From positions 4,712,001 through 4,776,000 of the forward strand of contig NZ_JAPEMA010000001.1 of the NCBI RefSeq assembly GCF_026343185.1: a stretch of 64,000 nt of DNA, in the 5' to 3' direction. Shown here piece after piece: positions 11,253 through 17,788 of this stretch. A program made the translations under genes and the position numbers. The DNA is from Streptomyces sp. NBC_00091. Lineage in GTDB: Bacteria > Actinomycetota > Actinomycetes > Streptomycetales > Streptomycetaceae. The notes below the pieces were generated by a model, which was not told where the DNA came from, made no database searches, and saw only the letters and a list, made by a program, of their open reading frames with translations. Every line of letters starts with the position of its first letter. Position 1 is the first letter of the stretch.

Positions 11253-11474
11253 GTGGCCGAGACTCTGAAGAAGGGCAGCCGGGTTACCGGCGCCGCGCGC
11301 GACAAGCTCGCGGCAGACCTGAAGAAGAAGTACGACTCCGGTGCGAGTATCCGGGCGCTGGCCGAAGAGACCGGCCGGTCCTACGGATTCGTCCACCGGA
11401 TGCTCAGCGAGTCCGGAGTCACGCTGCGTGGTCGCGGTGGCGCGACACGCGGCAAGAAGGCGGCTGCGGCCTGA
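11253..11474 (+). CDS. gbn: Small HTH nucleoid-associated protein, Gbn-like
   Basis: A 73-residue basic DNA-binding protein. Residues about 22-57 form a helix-turn-helix of the resolvase/HTH-7 kind (LKKKYDSGASIRALAEETGRS then GFVHRMLSESG), with a Lys/Arg/Ala-rich tail. It matches my recollection of S. coelicolor SCO1839, named Gbn for GATC-binding nucleoid protein, which affects development and antibiotic timing. GTG 11253 follows GAGGAGG at 11241-11247. An in-frame ATG at 11214, preceded by GGAGGGG, could give an 86-residue form. Neighbours (ABC-F upstream, enoyl-CoA hydratase downstream) agree with that locus. Confidence 0.85.
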   Translation: MAETLKKGSRVTGAARDKLAADLKKKYDSGASIRALAEETGRSYGFVHRMLSESGVTLRGRGGATRGKKAAAA

Positions 11475-11680
11475 TCCTGGCCGCCAGGCCGGGACCGGGT
11501 GCCGAAGACCGCTCGACAGCTCCGTTCTCTTTCATGCTGTCTGATCCATGCTGTCCGTTTCATCCTGCTCCATGCACGGTTCCTTCGGTGACCCCCGGTC
11601 GGCCCTGTGGTCGGCTGGGTGGTTACTGTGCAGTCACTTAGGCCGGGAAAGAGGCCACGACTGCACACCGGAGGCACCAG

Positions 11681-12460
11681 ATGGCTCTGCTCGACAAGGA
11701 TGGCGTACGGCTCACCATCGACGACACGGTCGCCACGGTGACGCTGACCAATCCGGCCAAGCGAAACGCCCAGTCTCCCGCGCTCTGGCGGGCGTTGGCG
11801 GAGGCCGGACGGTCGCTGCCCGGCACCGTCCGGGTCGTCGTGCTGCGCGGCGAGGGCAAGTCCTTCTCCGCCGGGCTCGACCGGCAGGCGTTCACCCCCG
11901 AGGGTTTCGAGGGCGAGCCGTCCTTCCTCGATCTGGCGCGCGGTTCGGACGAACTGCTCGACTCCACCATCGCCGAGTACCAGGAGGCTTTCACCTGGTG
12001 GCGGCGCAATGACATCGTCTCCATCGCCGCCGTACAGGGGCATGCGATCGGCGCCGGCTTCCAGCTCGCGCTCGCCTGCGACCTGCGCGTGGTCGCGGAC
12101 GACGTGCAGTTCGCCATGCGCGAGACCAGCCTGGGCCTGGTCCCCGACCTGGCCGGCACCCAGCCGCTGACCGACCTGGTCGGCTACGCCCGCGCGCTGG
12201 AGATCTGCGCGACGGGCCGCTTCGTGCACGCCGAGGAGGCCGAGCGGGTGGGCCTGGCCAACCTGGTGGTCCCGGCCGACGAACTGGAGGCCGCGGTCCA
12301 GGACCTCACCACCGCCCTGCTGGCCCCGGCGCGCGACGCCGTCATCGAGACCAAGGCGCTGCTCCGCGCCGCCCCGTCCCGTACCTACGACGACCAGCGC
12401 GCCGCCGAGCGCGCCGCCCAGGCCCGCCGCCTGCGCGACCTGGCGGGCCTCTCGGACTGA
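11681..12460 (+). CDS. Enoyl-CoA hydratase/isomerase family protein
   Basis: A 259-residue crotonase-fold protein. The oxyanion-hole segments are VVVLRGEGKSFSAGLDRQAF and AVQGHAIGAGFQLALACDLRVVADD, followed by FAMRETSLGLVPDLAGTQPL. In the second catalytic-loop position it has LGLVPD rather than the hydratase Glu pattern, so a hydratase reaction is not assured; isomerase or other acyl-CoA chemistry is possible. ATG 11681 has GGAGG seven bases upstream. It stands alone between gbn and the Asp23 operon. Confidence 0.88.
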   Translation: MALLDKDGVRLTIDDTVATVTLTNPAKRNAQSPALWRALAEAGRSLPGTVRVVVLRGEGKSFSAGLDRQAFTPEGFEGEPSFLDLARGSDELLDSTIAEYQEAFTWWRRNDIVSIAAVQGHAIGAGFQLALACDLRVVADDVQFAMRETSLGLVPDLAGTQPLTDLVGYARALEICATGRFVHAEEAERVGLANLVVPADELEAAVQDLTTALLAPARDAVIETKALLRAAPSRTYDDQRAAERAAQARRLRDLAGLSD

Positions 12461-12586
12461 GGCCCCGTACGCTGCCCGGCCGGCCGGAACCCGACGACGG
12501 TTCCGGCCGACCGGCGTAGTCACCGGCGCGTCGGCGCCGGTGCGCGCTTACCGTGGTCGGGAGACTCCCCTTTCTAAGGACGTCCC

Positions 12587-13018
12587 ATGACCGAATCCGC
12601 ATCAGGGGGCTACGCCAAGGAGCCCGCAGACCGCGGCCGCACCACCATCGCCGACGGGGTGGTCGAGAAGATCGCCGGGCTGGCCGCCCGCGAGGTGGTC
12701 GGCGTCCACGCCATGGGCAGCGGCAGCGGACTCTCCCGTACCTTCGGGGCCGTCCGCGACCGGGTGCCCGGCGGGGCGAAGTCCGCCGCGGCCCGCGGGG
12801 TCAAGGCGGAGGTCGGCGAGGTCCAGACGGCCCTCGACCTGGAGATCGTCGTCGACTACGGCGTGGAGATCCGCGAGGTCGCCCGGTCGGTCCGCGAGAA
12901 CGTCATCGCGGCGGTCGAGCGGATGACCGGCCTGGAAGTCGTCGAGGTCAACATCGCCGTCAGCGACGTCAAACTCCCCGACGAGCCCGACGACGAACCG
13001 GAATCCCGGCTCCAGTAG
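12587..13018 (+). CDS. Asp23/Gls24 family envelope stress protein
   Basis: A 143-residue protein with the Asp23 (DUF322) fold: TTIADGVVEKIAGLAAREVVGVHAMG at residues 18-43, then VQTALDLEIVVDYGVEIREVARSVRENVIAAVERMTGLEVVEVNIAVSDV. In firmicutes such proteins sit under the membrane held by AmaP. It is first of five tightly spaced genes that end in AmaP-like membrane proteins. A Shine-Dalgarno-like AAGGA precedes ATG 12587. Confidence 0.9.
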   Translation: MTESASGGYAKEPADRGRTTIADGVVEKIAGLAAREVVGVHAMGSGSGLSRTFGAVRDRVPGGAKSAAARGVKAEVGEVQTALDLEIVVDYGVEIREVARSVRENVIAAVERMTGLEVVEVNIAVSDVKLPDEPDDEPESRLQ

Positions 13019-13035
13019 CGGAGAGGAGCCACACC

Positions 13036-13227
13036 ATGAGCATGGCCGTCGCCGGCCTCTTCGCCGGCATCGCTCTGGCGTTCGCCGGGTACTTCGGCGG
13101 CTTCGGGGCCTTCCTGCTGGTGGCGGCGCTCGGCGCCATCGGCTTCCTCGTCGGCCGGTTCCTCGACGGGGACCTGGAACCGGGCGACCTGTTCCGGCCC
13201 CGCGGCCGCGACGACCGGCGCGGGTGA
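13036..13227 (+). CDS. Small membrane protein of the Asp23 operon
   Basis: A 63-residue protein with two membrane spans (about residues 3-22 and 25-43) and an acidic-then-basic tail ending DDRRG. GAGAGGAG lies just upstream of ATG 13036. It sits 17 bases after the first Asp23 gene and eight before the second. It resembles the small DUF2273-type proteins found in Asp23 operons; the resemblance is by size, topology and position only. Confidence 0.75.
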   Translation: MSMAVAGLFAGIALAFAGYFGGFGAFLLVAALGAIGFLVGRFLDGDLEPGDLFRPRGRDDRRG

Positions 13228-13234
13228 GGCGCCG

Positions 13235-13645
13235 ATGAGCACTCCGCCCGGGCCCGCACCGCGTCCTGCGCCGCCGCGTTCCGCCGCGCCGCGTGCCACT
13301 CCGCCCCGGGTGCCGCCCGCCGAGCGGGGGGCCACCCGGATCGCCGACCGGGTCGTCGCCAAGATCGCGGCGCAGGCCGCCCGGGAGGCGCTCGAGGCAC
13401 TGCCGGGCGCCGTCCCGCACGCGACGGTCACCGTCCACCACGACATCGCGCGGGTCCGGGTGAGCCTGGAGCTGGACTACCCCTCCGACCTCGCCGCCCA
13501 GTGCGCGGCCGTACGCCGCCAGGTCGCCCGGCGCATCGAACAGTGCGCGGCGATGGCGGTCCCCGAGGTCGACATCGACATCGAGCACCTGCACTCCACC
13601 CACACCCGGCCGGCCCCCGCCGGGCGGGACCGGCGGCTGCGGTGA
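13235..13645 (+). CDS. Second Asp23/Gls24-like protein
   Basis: A 136-residue protein. The first 30 residues are Pro/Ala/Arg-rich; then GATRIADRVVAKIAAQAAREALEAL and VTVHHDIARVRVSLELDYPSDLAAQCAAVRRQVARRIEQCAAMAVPEVDIDIEHL follow the Asp23 pattern. It is shorter and more divergent than the first copy in this operon. Its stop overlaps the next GTG start (GTGA), so translation is coupled. Confidence 0.82.
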   Translation: MSTPPGPAPRPAPPRSAAPRATPPRVPPAERGATRIADRVVAKIAAQAAREALEALPGAVPHATVTVHHDIARVRVSLELDYPSDLAAQCAAVRRQVARRIEQCAAMAVPEVDIDIEHLHSTHTRPAPAGRDRRLR

Positions 13646-14175
13646 GCGCGCCGCCGCGCCGGTTCCGGTCCGTCCGGCGGGTCCCGGCCGCGCTCAGCGC
13701 GCTCGTGGTGCTCGCGGTGGCGGGGCTCTTCCTCTACGACCTGGCCGCGGTACGCGCACACCGGCCCGGGATGCGCTGGCGCCGCGAACTCGCCCGGCTG
13801 CTGGAGCGGCACACCCCGGCCGACACGGAGGTACTGGTGGCCGGGGGCCTGCTGGCCCTGGCCGGAGCGGTGCTGTTGCTGCTGGCGCTGGCTCCCGGAC
13901 GGCGCGGGCTGCTGCCGATGGCGGCGGATCCCGGGGTGCGGGCCGGCATCGGCCGCCGGGCCGTCGCCCTGATCCTGCGGGACCGGGCCATGGAGGTCTC
14001 CGGGGTCCGCTCGGTGCGGGTCAGGGTGGGCCGTACCCACGTCGGGATCCGGGCCACCTCGCACTTCCGCGAACTGGACGACGTACGGGCCGACCTGGAC
14101 GAGGTGCTCGCCGTCGGCATCGGGGAACTGGGCCTCGCGCACCCGCCGCGGACCCGGGTCCGGGTCAGGAGGTGA
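13642..14175 (+). CDS. Membrane protein, DUF6286-like, Asp23 operon
   Basis: A 177-residue protein with two membrane spans (about residues 15-35 and 62-82) and a C-terminal soluble domain (about 95-175) rich in Val/Arg with a VRVGRTHVGIRATSHFREL segment, similar in layout to the Asp23-binding domain of membrane anchors. GTG 13642 overlaps the preceding stop by four bases. The domain name is from memory; the role as membrane partner for Asp23 proteins is inferred from the operon. Confidence 0.75.
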   Translation: MSAPPRRFRSVRRVPAALSALVVLAVAGLFLYDLAAVRAHRPGMRWRRELARLLERHTPADTEVLVAGGLLALAGAVLLLLALAPGRRGLLPMAADPGVRAGIGRRAVALILRDRAMEVSGVRSVRVRVGRTHVGIRATSHFRELDDVRADLDEVLAVGIGELGLAHPPRTRVRVRR

Positions 14176-14729
14176 GCGGCGTGCCCCTGCTCGGCGCGGT
14201 GAACCGGGCGCTGCTGGCGCTGGCCGGGCTGGTGCTGCTGGCGGCCGGGATCTCGGTACTGACCGCGTCCTGGCCCTTCGGCGGCCCGAACGCCCCGCTG
14301 CTGCGGCGGCGCTGGCACCTGGAGGGCGGCTGGTGGTGGGTGGTGTTCGCCGCGCTGGCGCTGTGCGTGCTGCTGGCGCTGTGGTGGCTGACGGCGCAAC
14401 TGCGGCGCTCCCGGCTCGCGGCGCTGGCGGTGGACACCGGCGACGGGGGCTTCGCGGTGCTGCGGGGCCGCGCGCTGGAGTCGGCGGTGGCGGCCGAGGT
14501 GTCGGCGCTGGACGGGGTCGCCCGGTGCCGGGTCGCGCTGCGGGGCCGGCGCGGGGCCCCGACCCTGCGGGTGGCGCTGGAACTGGAACCCCACGCCGTC
14601 CCCGCCGATGCGCTGGCCGCGCTCGCCGGCCCGGTCCTCACCCACGCCCGCACCTCGGCGGGCCTCCCCGCCCTCCCCACCGAAGCCCGCCTGAAGATCA
14701 CCCCCCACCCCGCGCAACGCGTGGCCTGA
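14172..14729 (+). CDS. AmaP-like alkaline shock membrane anchor
   Basis: A 185-residue protein with two N-terminal membrane spans (about 12-30 and 55-77) and a soluble domain (about 95-180) with the AmaP-type pattern LRGRALESAVAAEVSALDGVARCRVALRGRRGAPTLRVALELEP. GTG 14172 overlaps the preceding stop (GTGA). It closes the five-gene operon. AmaP tethers Asp23 to the membrane in staphylococci; a similar job here is inference. Confidence 0.8.
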   Translation: MSGVPLLGAVNRALLALAGLVLLAAGISVLTASWPFGGPNAPLLRRRWHLEGGWWWVVFAALALCVLLALWWLTAQLRRSRLAALAVDTGDGGFAVLRGRALESAVAAEVSALDGVARCRVALRGRRGAPTLRVALELEPHAVPADALAALAGPVLTHARTSAGLPALPTEARLKITPHPAQRVA

Positions 14730-14766
14730 CCGCCGCCGCGCGAGCGGCGCGTGGAGAAGGGGGTGG

Positions 14767-15522
14767 CTAGAAGCCGTGGCGGGAGCCGCCGTCCACCGGG
14801 AGCATCAGGCCGGTGAGGTACGACGCCGCCGGGGAGAGGACGAAGGCGGCGGTCCGGCCGAATTCCTCCGGCGTGCCGTAGCGCCGCAGCGGGATGCGGG
14901 ACTCGTTCCCCGCGCGCGCCGCGTCCGCGTCGCCGGACAGCGCGTCCAGCTCCCGCACCCGGTCGGTGTCGATCCGGGCCGGCAGCAGGCCGACCACGCG
15001 GATCCCGCGCGGGCCGAGGTCCACCGACAGGGACTTCGCGAAGCCCGCCAGCCCCGGCCGCAGGCCGTTCGAGATCGTGAGGCCGGGGATCGGCTCGTGG
15101 ACCGAGCCCGACAGCACGAAGCCGATGACCCCGCCCTCGCCCAGCTCGGCCGCCGCCGCCCGGGCGAGGCGGACCGCGCCCAGGAAGACCGTCTCGAACG
15201 CCGCCGCCCACTGCTCGTCGGTGTTGTCCGCCGCGGAGCCCGGCGCGGGGCCGCCGACGCTGATGAGGATGCCGTCGAAGCGCCCGAACCGCTCGCGGGC
15301 GGTGGCCACCAGCCGCGCCGCCGCGCCCGGGTCGGAGTTGTCCGCGGCCACGCCCACCGCGTTCGGGCCCAGTTCGGCGGCGGCGTCCGCCGCGCGCTTC
15401 GCGTCCCTGCCCGTCAGTACGACCTTCGCCCCGTCGGCGGTGAGTTCCCGCGCGGAGGCGAAGCCGAGGCCCCGGGTGGCTCCGGTGACGACGTAGACAC
15501 GGTCCTTCAGTCCAAGATCCAT
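14767..15522 (-). CDS. SDR family oxidoreductase with altered active site
   Basis: A 251-residue Rossmann-fold short-chain dehydrogenase. The cofactor motif is VVTGATRGLGFASA near residue 10, and VADNSDPGAA and LISVGGP follow. The usual YxxxK is replaced by a SNGLR-type segment (GLTISNGLRPGLAG), while LSGSV supplies the Ser region. Such SNxxR variants form a recognised atypical subgroup, so the catalytic mechanism may differ or be lost. ATG 15522 is used rather than an upstream TTG. The substrate is unknown. Confidence 0.85.
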   Translation of the reverse strand: MDLGLKDRVYVVTGATRGLGFASARELTADGAKVVLTGRDAKRAADAAAELGPNAVGVAADNSDPGAAARLVATARERFGRFDGILISVGGPAPGSAADNTDEQWAAAFETVFLGAVRLARAAAAELGEGGVIGFVLSGSVHEPIPGLTISNGLRPGLAGFAKSLSVDLGPRGIRVVGLLPARIDTDRVRELDALSGDADAARAGNESRIPLRRYGTPEEFGRTAAFVLSPAASYLTGLMLPVDGGSRHGF

Positions 15523-15532
15523 GCCGGACAAC

Positions 15533-16330
15533 CTACGCCGAAGCGGGCTCCGGCGACACGGCCTTCGCCGCCGCCTCCTCGCGGTCGCGCTTCTCCCGCC
15601 GCACCAGGATCACCCACCCCACCGGCACCGCCGCGGCGAACAGCCACCACTGCACGGCGTACGCCATGTGCGGGCCGATCGAGTCGTGGTCGGGCTCGGC
15701 CACCGGCTCGGGGCCGCCGTCCGCCGGGCCGGGCGCGGGCGCGGGCGCGGTCAGTTCGAGGTAGCCGCCGAGCACGGGCCTGCCCAGGTACGCCGCCTGC
15801 TGCTCGCTGTTGATCAGCATCACCTGGCGGTCGGGCAGGCCCTTGCGGTCCTTGATACCGCTGCCGCCGCTGGTCTCGTCGGCCTTGAGCCGCCCGGTCA
15901 CCGTGACCTCGCCCGACGGCGCGGCCGGCACCGGCGGGTAGGCGCGCGGGTCGTCGCCGCCGGCCACCCAGCCCCGGTTGACCAGCACGACCCGGCCGTC
16001 GCCCAGCACCAGCGGGGTCACCACGTGGAAGCCGACCTTGTCGTCGTTCGAGGTGCGCATCCGTACGACGACCTCGTGCGCGGAGTCGTACGTACCGGTG
16101 GCGGTGACGGCACGCCAGTAGTCGGGCCTCGGGACGGTGTGCCCCGGCGAGGTGACCCCGGTCACCGCCGCCGGCTCCGCGTACAGGTTCTTCGCGATCA
16201 GCTCGTTCTGGGCGACCCGGTGCTCATGGCGGTGGAACTGCCAGAACCCCAGCTTGATCATCACGGGGATGAGGACGAGGGCGATGAGGGTGAGGCACAC
16301 CCACTGCCGGGTCAGCACAAAGCGGTACAC
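15533..16330 (-). CDS. SURF1 family cytochrome oxidase assembly protein
   Basis: A 265-residue membrane protein likely to assist heme-copper cytochrome c oxidase assembly. An N-terminal span (VCLTLIALVLIPVMIKLGFWQFHRH, residues 11-35) and a C-terminal span (AVQWWLFAAAVPVGWVILV) flank a periplasm-facing domain with VVRMRTSNDDKVGFHVVTPLVLGDGRVVLVNRGWV, the SURF1 signature. The start is probably GTG 16330 (VYRFVLTRQW); another GTG lies two codons upstream. Confidence 0.88.
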   Translation of the reverse strand: MYRFVLTRQWVCLTLIALVLIPVMIKLGFWQFHRHEHRVAQNELIAKNLYAEPAAVTGVTSPGHTVPRPDYWRAVTATGTYDSAHEVVVRMRTSNDDKVGFHVVTPLVLGDGRVVLVNRGWVAGGDDPRAYPPVPAAPSGEVTVTGRLKADETSGGSGIKDRKGLPDRQVMLINSEQQAAYLGRPVLGGYLELTAPAPAPGPADGGPEPVAEPDHDSIGPHMAYAVQWWLFAAAVPVGWVILVRREKRDREEAAAKAVSPEPASA

Positions 16331-16410
16331 GCCCACGACGGTACCCGCAGCGGACAGGACCCCGGAGGCCGGGTGGCCTTCCGGGGCCGCACGAAAGGGG
16401 GGCCGGGGGA

Positions 16411-16644
16411 TCAGACGTGGTCGACGACGCCCACCTTCCCTTCCGCCCGGGCGCAGTGCCCGCCGCAGAACCACTGGCCCTCGACCTCGACGCCCTGCCC
16501 GATGATCTGGACCCGGCAGTGCTCGCAGATGGGCGCCATGCGGTGGATGGCGCAGGAGAAGCAGTCGAAGACGTGCACCGCGCCCTGCGCGTGCACCTCG
16601 AAGGACATCCCGTAGTCGTTTCCGCAGACCTCACAACGTGCCAT
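16411..16644 (-). CDS. Small zinc-ribbon / metallothionein-like protein
   Basis: A 77-residue cysteine-rich protein with four Cys pairs: C4-x2-C7, C28-x2-C31 (followed by H34), C40-x2-C43 and C60-x3-C64. This can bind two zinc ions. Streptomyces homologues are sometimes labelled prokaryotic metallothionein. No DNA-binding helix is evident. It lies between SURF1 and the exonuclease on the same strand. Function is unknown. ATG 16644 begins MARCEVCGNDYGMSF. Confidence 0.82.
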   Translation of the reverse strand: MARCEVCGNDYGMSFEVHAQGAVHVFDCFSCAIHRMAPICEHCRVQIIGQGVEVEGQWFCGGHCARAEGKVGVVDHV

Positions 16645-16729
16645 GCGCCGCATGCTCTGCGGGGCGGCCGACCGGAGCAAGATCCACCGGGGTGAGTCGC
16701 CGCCCCTGCACCCGGCCGGAGCAACGCCG

Positions 16730-17707
16730 CTACTTCTCCTCGGCCGCCGCCACGTCGCGCAGCAGCTGGGTGAAGGCCACCTCGTCCACGACCGGGGTCC
16801 CGAAGGACTTGGCCTTGACGGTCTTGGAGGTCGCGGAGTCGGGGTCGTTGGTCACCAGCAGGCTGGTGAGCCGGGACACGCTCGTCGCGATGTGCAGGCC
16901 CGCCTCCACCGCCCGGTCCTCCAGCAGCTCCCGGTCCACGGAGGTGTCGCCGGAGAAGGCGATCCGCATGCCCTGCCTGAGCGGCTTGCCGTCCTCGAAG
17001 CGCCCCGGGTTCGGGTACGGGCACGGCGGCCGCTTGCGCGAGGCCCGCCAGCTGCCGCCGCTCCCGTAGGAGGACTGGTAGCCGACGCGGGGCGCGGCGG
17101 GGGAGTCCGACCACTCCGTCAGCGGGCGGCACTCCAGCAGGGGCAGCCGTACGCCGTCCCGCGCGGCCGCGTGCAGCGACGGACGGAAGGCCTCCGCCAG
17201 CACCCGGGCGTCGTCGAGCGCGTGGTGGGCGCGCTGCTGGACCACGCCGAAGTGCGCGGCGAGGGACTCCAGCTTGTGGTTGGGCAGCGGGAGGTTCAGC
17301 TCCTTCGACAGGGCGATGGTGCACAGCCGCTGGCGCACCGGCGCGGTCGCGGAGGCCCGCGCGTACTCCCGGGCGATCATCTGCCAGTCGAAGATGGCGT
17401 TGTGCGCGACGAGCACCCGGTCGGCGAGCCACCCCGCGAACTCCTCGGCGATGTCCTCGAAGAGCGGAGCGTCCTGGAGCATCGCGCTGGTCAGGCCGTG
17501 GATCCAGGTGGGGCCCGGGTCCCGGCGCGGGTTGACCAGGGTGTACCAGTGGTCCTCCACGTTGCCCTGAGCGTCGAGCCGGTAGACGGCTGCGGAGATT
17601 ATCCGGTCGTCGCGAGCGAGCCCGGTCGTCTCCACGTCGACGACCGCGTACCCCTGTGGGTACGCGGTCGGCCATTCCGCCTCTGCGGTCGTACGGTCGT
17701 AAGGCAT
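16730..17707 (-). CDS. DEDDh 3'-5' exonuclease with BRCT-like domain
   Basis: A 325-residue protein. The exonuclease domain (about residues 15-190) carries Exo I VVDVETTGL, Exo II LVAHNAIFDWQM and Exo III HHALDDARVLAE, the DEDDh set of DNA polymerase III epsilon relatives. The C-terminal part (about 240-320; GMRIAFSGDTSVDRELLEDRAVEAGL, VTNDPDSATSKTVKAKSFGTPVVDEVAF) looks like a BRCT fold. Role in DNA repair or processing is likely. ATG 17707 is chosen; in-frame GTGs lie 2 and 7 codons upstream and no strong ribosome site decides. Confidence 0.88.
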   Translation of the reverse strand: MPYDRTTAEAEWPTAYPQGYAVVDVETTGLARDDRIISAAVYRLDAQGNVEDHWYTLVNPRRDPGPTWIHGLTSAMLQDAPLFEDIAEEFAGWLADRVLVAHNAIFDWQMIAREYARASATAPVRQRLCTIALSKELNLPLPNHKLESLAAHFGVVQQRAHHALDDARVLAEAFRPSLHAAARDGVRLPLLECRPLTEWSDSPAAPRVGYQSSYGSGGSWRASRKRPPCPYPNPGRFEDGKPLRQGMRIAFSGDTSVDRELLEDRAVEAGLHIATSVSRLTSLLVTNDPDSATSKTVKAKSFGTPVVDEVAFTQLLRDVAAAEEK

Positions 17708-17788
17708 GGTCACAGAGGATATCGGCACGGACTGACAGCCGTGGCCCGATGCCCTTTCAGTCCAGCCCCGCCCCCGGCCAGGCCCCGG

